Below are positions 1 through 9,003 of a stretch of 64,000 bases of DNA, piece by piece. Source of the DNA: Carboxylicivirga marina (GTDB taxonomy: Bacteria; Bacteroidota; Bacteroidia; Bacteroidales; Marinilabiliaceae); contig NZ_JAENRR010000004.1 in assembly GCF_016612505.1 (NCBI RefSeq), positions 109,899-173,898 of the forward strand. Direction: 5' to 3'. Position 1 is the stretch's first letter; each line of letters begins with the position of its first letter. Position numbers and translations under genes: made by a program. Under the pieces are notes generated by a model. That model ran no database searches. It was not told the origin of the DNA and worked only from the letters and a program-made list of their open reading frames with translations.

Positions 1-1
1 T

Positions 2-430
2 TTCATTTTAAAGCGCTATGCCTGGAAACCAATTTTGCATGCAGTAAAATCTCGCGAAGAGACTATAGAGTATGCATTAGCAGCAGCCGAAAAAGCCAAA
101 GCAGAGGTGGAAGATTTAAATGCTACCAAAGTTCAGATTATGAATGATGCAAAGGCTGAGCGTGACACGCTAATAAAGCAAGCTCGGGAATTAAAGCAGT
201 CAATGCTGGATGACGCTAAAAACAAAGCGCAGAACGAAGCAGATAAAATTATTGAATCTGCACGAGTTCAAATTGAGCGCGAAAAAAATGAGGCCATCCT
301 TCAATTGAAAGAAAAAGTAGCAGAATTTTCTGTTGACATTGCAGGTAAGTTATTGGAAGAAGAACTACAATCAACCGATAAGCAGAAAGCAATCATTGAC
401 AAATATCTGCAGGAAGTAAATTTTAATTAG
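2..430 (+). CDS. atpF: ATP synthase Fo subunit b, 5'-truncated by window edge
   Basis: Subunit b forms the peripheral stalk of F1Fo ATP synthase, linking the membrane sector to F1. The reading frame is open to the left edge, and the residues before the first possible internal start (FILKRYAWKPIL) match the end of the b-subunit membrane helix and its following Trp-Lys-Pro turn. I therefore annotate a partial gene and not a TTG start at 35. The rest is a long charged alpha-helix rich in Ala, Lys and Glu, as expected for the stalk dimer. It is followed after 49 bp by atpH, then atpA and atpG in the same direction. The transmembrane N-terminus lies outside the window. Confidence 0.93.
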   Translation, partial: FILKRYAWKPILHAVKSREETIEYALAAAEKAKAEVEDLNATKVQIMNDAKAERDTLIKQARELKQSMLDDAKNKAQNEADKIIESARVQIEREKNEAILQLKEKVAEFSVDIAGKLLEEELQSTDKQKAIIDKYLQEVNFN

Positions 431-479
431 TGACTATCACTATTTAAAAATAAGTTGAACACCATTCTAACAAAAGAGA

Positions 480-1016
480 ATGAATAGAAGTTTGATAGCA
501 GACAGGTATGCCAAAGCTCTTTTTAAACTTGCTGAAGAGCAAAAGGAGTTGGATCGCATTTATAACGATGTTAATCTATTACTATCCTATTGTAAGGATG
601 CAGATGGATTTACCGACTTATTAAATAGTCCGGTTATAAAACCTGCGCAAAAAAAACAGGCTTTTCATTCGGTGTTAGATGGCAAAGTAGCGAAAAGCAC
701 TATTAATCTTTTAGATTTATTGATAGCTAATAATCGCGAAGTTCTGCTTGAAGATATCAACAGGCGTTTTATCTGGTTATATAAAAACGAGAAAGGCATC
801 AAAGAAGTGACTGTATATACAGTCATTGAATTTGACGACAAGCAGCATGAAGTGCTCAATCAGTTTTTGAAAGACCAGTTTAAAGCACCAATTGAACTAA
901 CTGTTAAAGTTAAACCTGAACTACTAGGTGGATTCATCTTAAAAGTAGATGGAAAAATGGCGGATGCCAGTATGAGTTCAAAGTTGAAACAAATTAAAAA
1001 GCAATTGCTTAGTTAA
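480..1016 (+). CDS. atpH: ATP synthase F1 subunit delta
   Basis: The 178-aa product has the size and pattern of the delta/OSCP subunit, which caps F1 and holds the peripheral stalk. The N-terminus (LIADRYAKALFKLAEEQ) is the typical family opening, and the C-terminal end (LLGGFILKVDGKMADASMSSKL) is the conserved delta signature, in which a Gly-Gly-Phe turn precedes a small beta segment. It sits between atpF and atpA in the standard order. The start at 480 is the first ATG of the conserved N-terminus, and the gap to atpA is 21 bp. Confidence 0.95.
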   Translation: MNRSLIADRYAKALFKLAEEQKELDRIYNDVNLLLSYCKDADGFTDLLNSPVIKPAQKKQAFHSVLDGKVAKSTINLLDLLIANNREVLLEDINRRFIWLYKNEKGIKEVTVYTVIEFDDKQHEVLNQFLKDQFKAPIELTVKVKPELLGGFILKVDGKMADASMSSKLKQIKKQLLS

Positions 1017-1037
1017 ACGTACTAAATTGATAAGCGG

Positions 1038-2621
1038 ATGGATACGATAAAACCGGCTGAAGTATCGGATTTATTAAAAAAACAGATAGCAGGCTTCCAA
1101 ACCTCAACCGACCTTGAAGAAGTAGGAACTGTTTTGCAGGTGGGTGATGGTATTGCCCGTGTTTTTGGACTCGCGAATGTAAAAGCCAACGAATTAGTTG
1201 AGTTGGACTCGTGCATGGGCGTTGTGCTTAACCTTGAACAAGATAACGTTGGGGTGGTATTATTTGGCTCATCACAAGCCGTTAAGGAAGGCGATTTAGT
1301 TAAACGTACCGGGCGTATTGCTTCAATTGATGTTGGCGAAGGCATGGTAGGCCGTGTTATTAATGCACTTGGCGAGCCCATCGATGGTAAAGGCCCAATT
1401 CAGGGTGAGACCTATGAAATGCCACTGGAGCGTAAAGCACCACAGGTAATTTATCGTCAGCCAGTACAAGAGCCATTGCAAACAGGCTTGTTATCAGTCG
1501 ATGCCATGACACCCATTGGTCGTGGACAGCGAGAGTTGATTATTGGCGACCGTCAAACTGGTAAAACAGCCATTGCCATAGATACCATCATTAACCAACG
1601 CTCATTTTACGATGATGGCGAACCGGTATACTGTATCTATGTAGCTGTTGGACAAAAAGGAAGTACAGTAGCTCAAATTGTTAATACACTTGAGAAGCAT
1701 GGAGCAATGGAATACACAACAGTTGTTTCCGCACCTGCTGCTGACCCATCAGCAATGCAATTTTATGCTCCATTTTCAGGAACAGCTATTGGCGAATTCT
1801 TCCGCGACACGGGGCGTTCGGCATTAATCATATATGATGATTTATCAAAGCAGGCCGTCTCATATCGCGAGGTGAGTTTATTGTTACGCCGTCCGCCAGG
1901 GCGTGAAGCTTATCCGGGTGATGTGTTTTATTTACATAGCCGCCTATTAGAGCGTGCAGCAAAAATCATTGAATCAGATGAAATTGCTGCCCAGATGAAT
2001 GATTTGCCGGAATCGCTTCGTCCACATGTAAAAGGTGGTGGTTCGTTAACAGCGCTGCCGATTATTGAAACGCAGGCAGGTGATGTATCAGCCTATATTC
2101 CTACCAATGTGATTTCTATTACTGACGGACAGATATTCCTGGAGAGTGACCTATTCAACTCAGGTGTTCGTCCGGCCATTAACGTGGGTATTTCGGTATC
2201 ACGTGTGGGAGGTAGTGCTCAGATTAAACCAATGAAAAAGGTAGCTGGTACTTTAAAGCTCGACCAGGCACAATATCGCGAACTGGAAGCTTTCGCCAAG
2301 TTTGGATCTGACCTTGACCCGGCAACCATGCTGGTACTCGACAAAGGACGTAAGAACGTGGAGCTACTGAAGCAGCCACAGTATCAGCCGGTAAAAGTAG
2401 AAGAACAAGTCGCTTTAATTTATTGTGGCACCAAAGGTTTATTAAAAGATGTGCCGGCCGACAAGGTTAAAGAATGGCAGAAAGAATATATTGAAAGCCT
2501 TCAGGTGAGTCATCCCGATTTATTACAAGCCCTTAAAAAAGGTACTTATAACGATGAAATTACTGGCAAGCTTGATGCTATTGCCAATGATGTTGCACAC
2601 AAATATCTAACCGAAGAATAG
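1038..2621 (+). CDS. atpA: ATP synthase F1 subunit alpha
   Basis: The 527-aa product is the non-catalytic nucleotide-binding subunit of F1. The Walker A motif GDRQTGKT lies at residues 170-177, and the family signature [17 protein letters not shown] is at about residues 380-396. Length and collinearity are normal for alpha subunits. The stop is 6 bp before the atpG start, so the two are surely co-transcribed. The catalytic partner atpD is not in this operon and lies about 36 kb further right. Confidence 0.98.
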   Translation: MDTIKPAEVSDLLKKQIAGFQTSTDLEEVGTVLQVGDGIARVFGLANVKANELVELDSCMGVVLNLEQDNVGVVLFGSSQAVKEGDLVKRTGRIASIDVGEGMVGRVINALGEPIDGKGPIQGETYEMPLERKAPQVIYRQPVQEPLQTGLLSVDAMTPIGRGQRELIIGDRQTGKTAIAIDTIINQRSFYDDGEPVYCIYVAVGQKGSTVAQIVNTLEKHGAMEYTTVVSAPAADPSAMQFYAPFSGTAIGEFFRDTGRSALIIYDDLSKQAVSYREVSLLLRRPPGREAYPGDVFYLHSRLLERAAKIIESDEIAAQMNDLPESLRPHVKGGGSLTALPIIETQAGDVSAYIPTNVISITDGQIFLESDLFNSGVRPAINVGISVSRVGGSAQIKPMKKVAGTLKLDQAQYRELEAFAKFGSDLDPATMLVLDKGRKNVELLKQPQYQPVKVEEQVALIYCGTKGLLKDVPADKVKEWQKEYIESLQVSHPDLLQALKKGTYNDEITGKLDAIANDVAHKYLTEE

Positions 2622-2627
2622 TAGTTT

Positions 2628-3509
2628 ATGCCAAATTTAAAGGACATACGTATTCGCATTAACTCGGTTAAAACCACCCGTCAGGTTACCAGTGCCATGA
2701 AAATGGTATCGGCTGCCAAGTTTAAAAAGGCACAGGACGATATTTCATACATTCGCCCCTATGTTGATCGTTTGGCAGGCATCCTGTATAAATTATCAAG
2801 TGCTTTAGAAGAAGGATTTGAGTTAGAGTGGTCCGAAGTACGTGAGCCTAATAAGGTGTTGATTGTTCCGATTTCATCGAACAGAGGATTGTGTGGTGCC
2901 TTTAATGCCAATGTGATAAAAGAAACTGAGCGACTTTGCAAAGTTGACTTTAAATTACAGAATGCTTTAGGAAACGTTGACATATTTACGATTGGTAAAC
3001 AAGCACAGAAGTTACTAAAGTCACATGGATATAACGTGGTAAAGGACTTTAACGACTTGTATTCAGAAGTTACGTTTGATAATGTTGTTGGCATTGCCCA
3101 TGAAATTATGGAGGCTTTCCGTACAAAAAAATACGATAAGGTAGTATTGGTATATAATGAATATAAAAATGCTGCGGTACAGATTATGCGTTCAGAGCAG
3201 TTTTTGCCAATGGAATTACCAAGCGCAGAAGAAACAGGCGTAATGGCTGCTGATTACATTATTGAACCAGATGTACCAACCTTTATCAAAACGGTAATAC
3301 CAGACGCTTTAAAAACGATGTTTTACCGTGTTATATTAGAGTCCCTGGCCTCGGAACACGGTGCACGTATGACATCAATGCACAAGGCCACTGACAATGC
3401 CACGGAGATGCTCAGCGAATTACAATTACAATACAACAAAGCCCGACAAGGAGCTATTACAACTGAAATATTGGAAATTGTAGGTGGAGCTGAAGCTTTG
3501 CAGAAATAG
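2628..3509 (+). CDS. atpG: ATP synthase F1 subunit gamma
   Basis: The 293-aa product is the central rotor shaft. The N-terminus (LKDIRIRINSVKTTRQVTSAMKMVSA) and the C-terminus (LQLQYNKARQGAITTEILEIVGGAEAL) are the two coiled-coil helices typical of gamma. It is the last gene of this ATP synthase block and is followed by a strong hairpin terminator at about 3546. atpD and atpC, which often follow gamma in other phyla, are absent here. Confidence 0.97.
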   Translation: MPNLKDIRIRINSVKTTRQVTSAMKMVSAAKFKKAQDDISYIRPYVDRLAGILYKLSSALEEGFELEWSEVREPNKVLIVPISSNRGLCGAFNANVIKETERLCKVDFKLQNALGNVDIFTIGKQAQKLLKSHGYNVVKDFNDLYSEVTFDNVVGIAHEIMEAFRTKKYDKVVLVYNEYKNAAVQIMRSEQFLPMELPSAEETGVMAADYIIEPDVPTFIKTVIPDALKTMFYRVILESLASEHGARMTSMHKATDNATEMLSELQLQYNKARQGAITTEILEIVGGAEALQK

Positions 3510-3545
3510 AACTTTGAGAAGAATATAAAACAGTTAAGATAAAAG

Positions 3546-3573
3546 AAAGCCACCGAAAGGTGGCTTTTGTTTT
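3546..3573. terminator. Bidirectional rho-independent terminator
   Basis: A perfect 9-bp stem (AAAGCCACC / GGTGGCTTT) with a GAAA loop is followed by a T-rich stretch on the plus strand. The same hairpin has an A-rich 5' side, so it can also terminate the minus-strand gene that ends at 3576. It separates the convergent atpG and beta-barrel genes. Confidence 0.85.
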
Positions 3574-3575
3574 GC

Positions 3576-4460
3576 TTATAGTTTTATCCCTATACCAACC
3601 GTTAACTCTCCACTGAAATTTTTTGCATTGGAGTTAAGACCATAATAATTACCTGAACGAACCATGGTTCCCCTTGCCAATAATAACTCATCATATTCAT
3701 TGTCATTTACCCCATCAATGCCTTTTAAACCAATACTGAATAACAAGTCGGCATTAATGAAAAGCTTCTTGGATAATGGGTAAATATAACCCGTTCCCAG
3801 TACAAGACCAAAGTCAAACATGCGGGTGAGTTCATCTTCAAAATCAAAATGATTCGCATTAAATTCTTCTATATAATAACCAACTAAACGGGGTTCTTCA
3901 TGCTCCTCTGCAATATTCCAGCGATTAAACTTTTCAACAATTGAAATATCAACTCTCGATTCAAACATACAGGCCATATAAACACCTCCCTGTACATAAA
4001 AAGTATAAGATGCATTGAGATATTTACGAAGAGATAGTGGCAACGTGATATAATGGTTAGAGATATCAAATAAATAGTCTTCTTGTAAATCCCATATATA
4101 TTGTTCGTTCCCTCCAGAATCATTAAATCGATAATTCATCTCGAGCCCTTTGCCTTCATAATTAACTGATGCAGAAAATGACATACCGGGTTTCAAGTAA
4201 TATTCAAAACCAATCCCGCCTACAAAACTAAACTTCATATCACTCAAGAAATTGGTTTCATAGTTTAACTCAGAACCCTCATAAAATGGATAATGTCTAT
4301 AATTATCGTATCTCAAAATTTTATGGGGAGCCTCTGCATTTATTAAATTATTAGCTCCAACACCAATATGGGCATTAATGATTTTTAGCTTTTTAGATTC
4401 CTGTGCCTGAATTAAGCAAAACAGGGCTGAGAAGAGTGCAATTAAAATGAGTCCTTTCAT
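3576..4460 (-). CDS. Outer-membrane beta-barrel protein (PorT-like), copy 1
   Basis: A secreted 294-aa protein with a signal peptide (MKGLILIALFSALFCLIQAQ) and a run of alternating hydrophobic/polar segments rich in Tyr, Gly and Phe, typical of small Bacteroidota outer-membrane beta-barrels of the PorT-like group. The C-terminus ends in a short amphipathic strand (GELTVGIGIKL), as expected for the last barrel strand. It is a clear paralogue of the 5457-6380 gene: both share the stretches KLKIINAHIG, NLINAEAPHKI, FVGGIGFEY, NYEGKGL and DISNHYITLPL. The ligand or role cannot be deduced from sequence. Confidence 0.75.
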   Translation of the reverse strand: MKGLILIALFSALFCLIQAQESKKLKIINAHIGVGANNLINAEAPHKILRYDNYRHYPFYEGSELNYETNFLSDMKFSFVGGIGFEYYLKPGMSFSASVNYEGKGLEMNYRFNDSGGNEQYIWDLQEDYLFDISNHYITLPLSLRKYLNASYTFYVQGGVYMACMFESRVDISIVEKFNRWNIAEEHEEPRLVGYYIEEFNANHFDFEDELTRMFDFGLVLGTGYIYPLSKKLFINADLLFSIGLKGIDGVNDNEYDELLLARGTMVRSGNYYGLNSNAKNFSGELTVGIGIKL

Positions 4461-4752
4461 AAAAAAATCAAAATTAACAATTCATGTTTAAGCTCCAAAT
4501 TTTCTAGACCAAAGCATATGAGAAGTGTAAATATCCAAAGCAACTCAAAAACAACAATGCACTACATACTAGCCAATTGCAACTGAGACCTGATTATACA
4601 ATCCTTTAATCATCTATAATTAAACGCTTATCATATTAAATACATCATTCATCAACTAACGGATCTGAACATGACGTTGTTTTAGTTTACTTCAATATTA
4701 ATAACGCAAGCCGAGACATAATTAACTTAAACAAAAACTAAAAACGAAGACT
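4461..4752. promoter_or_regulatory. AT-rich divergent intergenic region
   Basis: This 292-bp gap separates the minus-strand beta-barrel gene from the plus-strand small helical protein, so both promoters must lie here. It is strongly AT-rich, and I saw no clear ORF, structured RNA or repeat. No TAnnTTTG box at a convincing distance was identified by eye. Confidence 0.4.
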
Positions 4753-5067
4753 ATGATTAACGAATCCAAAAAGAGAGACTTTGTTACTCAAATGATTGAA
4801 TTACTAACAGAGGAAAAAGACACCTTAGCAACAAAAGGCTATACAGCTGATAATAAAATAAGTGAGTTAAGCGATAACAAAACAGCATGCGACCAGGCCG
4901 AATTACAGCAACAAAAAGCACAAGCTGCTGCAAAAGATGCCACTAAACTGTCCAATGAGAAACTGAATATTGCCTATAAAGCAGCTTCTGATGCCGCCGA
5001 CCTGATTTCGGGCATGTTAGGCAAAGACAGTGAAATTGTAAAAAAGATGCGGAAATTCCGCAATTAA
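4753..5067 (+). CDS. Small helical protein of unknown function
   Basis: The 104-aa product is not recognised. It has no signal peptide and is rich in Ala, Lys, Asp and Glu, with a predicted long helical stretch (for example QQQKAQAAAKDATKLSNEK) and a basic C-terminus (KKMRKFRN). One Cys is present. It is flanked by two paralogous outer-membrane beta-barrel genes on the opposite strand and has its own terminator, so it is a monocistronic unit. The clean terminator and regular codon use favour a real gene. Possible roles (stress-related or coiled-coil adaptor) are guesses only. Confidence 0.65.
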   Translation: MINESKKRDFVTQMIELLTEEKDTLATKGYTADNKISELSDNKTACDQAELQQQKAQAAAKDATKLSNEKLNIAYKAASDAADLISGMLGKDSEIVKKMRKFRN

Positions 5068-5074
5068 TCATCTA

Positions 5075-5105
5075 AAGGCACTGAGTCTCGGCAGTGCTTT
5101 TTTTA
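5075..5105 (+). terminator. Rho-independent terminator of the small helical protein gene
   Basis: The stem GCACTG / CAGTGC (5078-5083 with 5092-5097) has an 8-nt loop and is followed by eight T residues, starting 8 bp after the stop codon at 5067. Confidence 0.8.
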
Positions 5106-5129
5106 ATATTAATACAATACAAATCCTTT

Positions 5130-5395
5130 GCGGTACCTCTGACGAACAATTATTCCACTTAGCCGCAGGCTTCGGCTCCTCCGAATAGCTTTGCGGCAGT
5201 AGTGCCGAATCATTATTCCATAGTGCCGCGACATGCGGCGACATAGAATATAGCCACGGCAACAAAGAATGATAACAATTCAATAGAGCCGCAGACCTAT
5301 TCCATTAAGCCGAAAAGCTCGGCAACGTCGCCAGACGATTCGACGATGCAGAATAAGCTTGCGGCAACACGGAATGATAAACATTCAATACTTAT
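5130..5395. repeat. Hairpin-rich degenerate intergenic repeat tract
   Basis: This non-coding stretch is more GC-rich than its surroundings and is filled with short GCCG/CGGC inverted repeats. By eye: GCCGCA 5162-5167 with TGCGGC 5192-5197; CGGCA/TGCCG around 5195-5208; GCCGC 5225-5229 with GCGGC 5235-5239; GCCGA 5309-5313 with TCGGC 5319-5323; CGTCG 5326-5330 with CGACG 5341-5345. A direct repeat of 29 bp (5257-5285 and 5362-5390, 25 of 29 identical) starts with CGGCAACA and ends with ATTCAATA. The phrase TATTCCA followed closely by a GCCG core recurs near 5150, 5215 and 5299. No coding frame explains it. Confidence 0.65.
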
Positions 5396-5456
5396 TATAC
5401 AATTAAAAGAGTAGCCTATGCAGGGTTTGCAGAGTTCAATTATCTTGCTGTTGTGA

Positions 5457-6380
5457 CTACAGTCGTAATCCGACACCAACAGTTAACACTCCACTAAAAT
5501 TCTTCGCATTGGAGTTAAGCCCATAATAATTTTCTGATTGGATTACAGTGTTATATCCTGATGAAGCTGGCAGTGATGTCTCAGAATACTCATTGTCGTT
5601 TACCCCATCAATATCTTTCAAACCAATGCTGAATAACAGGTCGGCATAGATGTATAACTTGTCTGATAAAGGGTAAGTATAACCAGTACCCAATACAATA
5701 CCAAGGTCAAATGTACTTGTTAAATCATCTTCAAAGTCATTTTCATAAGCCCTTATATTAGATCCACTATTTCCCCCTACCTCTGTTTCATCGATAAGCT
5801 CCAATTGGTCGGAGTCGAACTTATAACTACTTACATACAAACGATCAATACTAAAATCAATCGAAGACTGTATTAAATAAGCCATGTATGCACCTCCTTG
5901 CAGATAAAAAGTATTAGAAGCATTGAGATACTTTCGCATAATTAGTGGCAATGTGATGTAATGGTTTGAAATATCAAATACATAATTCTCCTGCGAAGCC
6001 CATACATAATCGGTATCTCCTCCGGAATCTTTATGTCGATAATCTATATCAAGCCCTTTGCCTTCATAATTAAGGGATGCTGACAGGGATAAATCGGGCT
6101 TGATAAAATATTCAAAACCAATACCTCCAACAAAATTATACTTCATATCCTTAAAGAAGTTGGTTTCATAATTAAATTCTGAATTACTCTCTCCAAATTG
6201 CAAATAATACACATCACTGATACTAATAATTTTATGCGGTGCTTCGGCATTAATTAGATTACTGGCGCCAATACCAATATGAGCATTTATGATCTTAAGC
6301 CGTTTGTTATCTTCCTGCGCCATAGATATGGCAGAAAAAGAGAGAAGGAATAGAAGAGTATAATACTTGATAGTATTCAT
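5457..6380 (-). CDS. Outer-membrane beta-barrel protein (PorT-like), copy 2
   Basis: The 307-aa product has a signal peptide ending near SMAQ and the same barrel pattern as the 3576-4460 gene. Long collinear stretches are shared (KIINAHIG, NLINAEAPHKI, FNYETNFF, NYEGKGLD, DISNHYITLPL, GTGYTYPLS, GLNSNAKNFSG), so the pair arose by duplication. The copies differ mainly in the predicted extracellular loops, for example around residues 180-210, where this copy has an insertion. The two are separated by a plus-strand gene and a repeat tract, not arranged head to tail. Confidence 0.75.
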   Translation of the reverse strand: MNTIKYYTLLFLLSFSAISMAQEDNKRLKIINAHIGIGASNLINAEAPHKIISISDVYYLQFGESNSEFNYETNFFKDMKYNFVGGIGFEYFIKPDLSLSASLNYEGKGLDIDYRHKDSGGDTDYVWASQENYVFDISNHYITLPLIMRKYLNASNTFYLQGGAYMAYLIQSSIDFSIDRLYVSSYKFDSDQLELIDETEVGGNSGSNIRAYENDFEDDLTSTFDLGIVLGTGYTYPLSDKLYIYADLLFSIGLKDIDGVNDNEYSETSLPASSGYNTVIQSENYYGLNSNAKNFSGVLTVGVGLRL

Positions 6381-6457
6381 AATTAGTTGAGATTAACTTA
6401 GATGCTAAACTATAGAATATATCCAAACTATCAAACAGTTATTCTTTTGGGTGTCAG

Positions 6458-7690
6458 CTACCCAAAAAACAAATAAGCCAATAAAATAGACGCAATAATC
6501 CCGGCAAAGTCAGCTATTAATCCGCACGATAAGGCATGACGGGTTTTCTTAATGCCTACTGAACCAAAATACACGGCCAAAACGTAAAACGTAGTATCTG
6601 TTGAGCCTTGAATGGTACTGGCTGCCCGACCTGCAAATGAGTCTACTCCAAAAACACTGATGGTTTCAATCATTACTGCTCTTGCACCTCCGCCAGTTAA
6701 AGGTTTCATAAAGGCTGTTGGCAAGGCATCAACAAAACGCGTATCAACGCCAATAAATACACAGAAGGCTCTAACACCTTCGAGTAAAAAATCCAATGTA
6801 CCAGATGCTCTAAAAACTGCAACTGCTACCAGAATGCCGACCAAGAATGGAATGATTTTAATAGCGATATTAAAACCTTCTTTGGCACCATCAATAAAGG
6901 TATCATAAACATTTACTTTTTTTCGAATCGCCATTAGAATGAATGTAATGATAATCGAAAATAAAAGCACGTTAGCCACTAGTAAGGAAACAATGTTTAC
7001 TTCCTCTTTTGATAATGTGGATAGATAATAGATAAATCCACCAATAAATGCTGTAAAGCCTCCCAAGTATGCTAAAATGACTTTATCAAGGAGGTTTATT
7101 CGTTGAACAATAGAGACAGTTACAATTCCAACCAAGGTGCTAAAAAAGGTTGCTAAAAGTATTGGCAGAAAGATGTCAGAAGGATTGGAAGCACCCTCAG
7201 TTGCACGAATGGCCATTACGCTTATGGGGATGACCGTGAGGCCGCTGGTATTAAGCACCAGAAACATGATTTGTGCATTGGACGCCGTATCGCTACTCTT
7301 ATTGGTACTTTGCAGTTCTTGCATAGCTTTTAAACCAACTGGCGTTGCTGCATTATCGAGCCCGAGCATATTGGCTGCAATGTTCATCATCATACTGCCA
7401 TAAGCCGGATGATTCTTTGGTAACTCGGGAAATAATCGACTAAAGAAAGGGCCAATGAGGCGAGACATCACGTTTATCATGCCGCCTTTTTCACCAATGC
7501 GCATCAAACCCATCCATAAAGTTAAGGCACCGGTGAGCCCAAGGGAGATATTAAACCCTGTTTTAGCACTATCAAATGTGGCGTTCATCATCTGCGGAAA
7601 TACATCTACATCGCCAAAGAAGATAAGTCGAACAAGTCCGACTACAAAAGCGATTAAAAAGAAGGCAATCCACAGATAATTTAAAGCCAT
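6458..7690 (-). CDS. Nucleoside-recognition (Gate) domain membrane protein, SpmA-SpmB fusion type
   Basis: A 410-aa polytopic membrane protein. The N-terminal half (about 1-190) resembles SpmA, with NMLGLDNAATPVGLKAM and a hydrophobic core. The C-terminal half (about 200-410) resembles SpmB, with the Gate motif region (LPTAFMKPLTGGGARAVMIE and IQGSTDTTFYVLAVYFGSVG). In sporulating Firmicutes these are separate spore maturation proteins; in Bacteroidota a fused form is common despite the lack of sporulation, and its substrate is unknown. It is followed by a DUF1080-like gene on the same strand 30 bp upstream in coordinate terms. Confidence 0.85.
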   Translation of the reverse strand: MALNYLWIAFFLIAFVVGLVRLIFFGDVDVFPQMMNATFDSAKTGFNISLGLTGALTLWMGLMRIGEKGGMINVMSRLIGPFFSRLFPELPKNHPAYGSMMMNIAANMLGLDNAATPVGLKAMQELQSTNKSSDTASNAQIMFLVLNTSGLTVIPISVMAIRATEGASNPSDIFLPILLATFFSTLVGIVTVSIVQRINLLDKVILAYLGGFTAFIGGFIYYLSTLSKEEVNIVSLLVANVLLFSIIITFILMAIRKKVNVYDTFIDGAKEGFNIAIKIIPFLVGILVAVAVFRASGTLDFLLEGVRAFCVFIGVDTRFVDALPTAFMKPLTGGGARAVMIETISVFGVDSFAGRAASTIQGSTDTTFYVLAVYFGSVGIKKTRHALSCGLIADFAGIIASILLAYLFFG

Positions 7691-7720
7691 AATTTATCGT
7701 TTGAGGTAATTGGTCATTGC

Positions 7721-8416
7721 TTAAAAAAATGTTTTGGTGTTTTGCTCAAAAGCAGGTGCACTCACTTTTAAGTTATCAATTTTAATGGCACTGTTAGATG
7801 AACCAAAACCAATATGTCCGGCATCAAATGCCTCATCCTTACACTGAAGTACGAGTTTATCGTTAAAGTACACCTTCACACTGTTATCGCTAGAAGTGCG
7901 TTCTAAACGTATATGTTGCCATTCTTTCATTTGCCAGATAACGCCTTTTGCGTTTATGTCTCCGGCACGCTTTGGCTTATCGCCTTTGACCATAAATATG
8001 TTATGACTTTTTTTATCGGCTTTGCTGGCCACTTGCGCATAACAATAGTTTTCGGTGTCTTTAATGCCAAAAAAGATACAAAAGTCAAGCAAGCTGAAGT
8101 CCTTACCATTTTGCACAACATCCATCTCCACCACAAAGTCGCTCAACTCAAAATCTTTTAAAACAGCCACTACAGAAGGTCCATCGTGTGCTCCTTTGTA
8201 ACTGCCAGAACCCAGGCACTTCAATGATTTACCCGGCTTACCATTCTTACTTATCAACCATTTAGACACATCTGAAAAGTCAAAATCATTGGTTGACTTC
8301 TCTTTACTGAAACTCTGTGAATAGACTACTTTGTAATCCTTAAACGCATCGCTTTGAGCGTTAGAAATTAATGATATAGAAAAAACAATTAGTAGAAGAA
8401 AGTGTGTGATTCTCAT
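7721..8416 (-). CDS. Secreted DUF1080/LamG-like beta-sandwich protein
   Basis: The 231-aa product has a signal peptide (MRITHFLLLIVFSISLISNA) and a single concanavalin-like beta-sandwich. Features such as KWLISKNGKPGKSLKCLG, FELSDFVVEMDV and WQHIRLERTSSDNSVKVYFND, followed by HIGFGSSNSAIKIDNLKV, match the 3-keto-disaccharide hydrolase / DUF1080 fold, which is widespread in exported Bacteroidota proteins. No catalytic assignment is safe. It lies 30 bp from the start of the SpmAB-type gene and may be co-transcribed with it. Confidence 0.7.
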   Translation of the reverse strand: MRITHFLLLIVFSISLISNAQSDAFKDYKVVYSQSFSKEKSTNDFDFSDVSKWLISKNGKPGKSLKCLGSGSYKGAHDGPSVVAVLKDFELSDFVVEMDVVQNGKDFSLLDFCIFFGIKDTENYCYAQVASKADKKSHNIFMVKGDKPKRAGDINAKGVIWQMKEWQHIRLERTSSDNSVKVYFNDKLVLQCKDEAFDAGHIGFGSSNSAIKIDNLKVSAPAFEQNTKTFF

Positions 8417-8464
8417 TCTGTAAATCGTTTAGGTTTTAATAATCAATTACTAATATAAAAAAGT

Positions 8465-8986
8465 TTATTTACCCGGATGCTTTTTAAGCTCTTCCAAATT
8501 ATGTTTTAACTTATACTCATCATGTGGAGCGCCAAACTCTTTACAGGTCACTTCATCCATAGATACCTTCCACATTTTTACATTCTTAACAGCCGGATCG
8601 CTATACTCAAATTTCTTCTCACTATAGGTCTGCATCAATATATCTAAAGCTTCACGCTTTTCATCCATGTCTTCAATCCACTGCACTTTACCCATTGCCA
8701 CCACACTTTTGGAAGTCATGCGATAACTGCATGCTACCTCGGGATGCTGAAATACCAGATCATTATCAATTGAGAAGGTAATACAGATATTCGGATTATT
8801 GTCGACGATATCAATCAAACGCCCTTCGGGTGCCGAATGCAGATAGATGACACCATCTTTATAGCCATAATTCATTGGTAACACATAGGGCTTATTATCG
8901 GGATCAACCACGCCAACAAAACAAATATTGGCTTTTAATATAATGGCTTCAATAACTTCTTTATCGGTATGATTAAGTGTTTGCAT
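8465..8986 (-). CDS. Pyridoxamine 5'-phosphate oxidase-like flavoprotein (Nim family)
   Basis: The 173-aa product has the split-barrel FMN-binding fold: N-terminal ANICFVGVVDPDNKPYVLPM, then YKDGVIYLHSAPEGRLIDIV and the following NICITFSIDN strand. The arrangement is that of the NimA / PNPOx-like group, which includes 5-nitroimidazole reductases, but substrate specificity cannot be inferred. It lies 18 bp downstream of dnaG on the same strand, so read-through from dnaG is likely. Confidence 0.8.
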   Translation of the reverse strand: MQTLNHTDKEVIEAIILKANICFVGVVDPDNKPYVLPMNYGYKDGVIYLHSAPEGRLIDIVDNNPNICITFSIDNDLVFQHPEVACSYRMTSKSVVAMGKVQWIEDMDEKREALDILMQTYSEKKFEYSDPAVKNVKMWKVSMDEVTCKEFGAPHDEYKLKHNLEELKKHPGK

Positions 8987-9003
8987 AATATATAGTTTGC
9001 GTT

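Noticed and set aside
35..430. TTG start at 35 for atpF
   Set aside because: The upstream residues in the same frame are a clear continuation of the b subunit, so the gene is cut by the window edge.
5130..5395. tRNA or complete insertion sequence in the hairpin tract
   Set aside because: No cloverleaf, no transposase frame and no terminal inverted repeats with target duplication were found.
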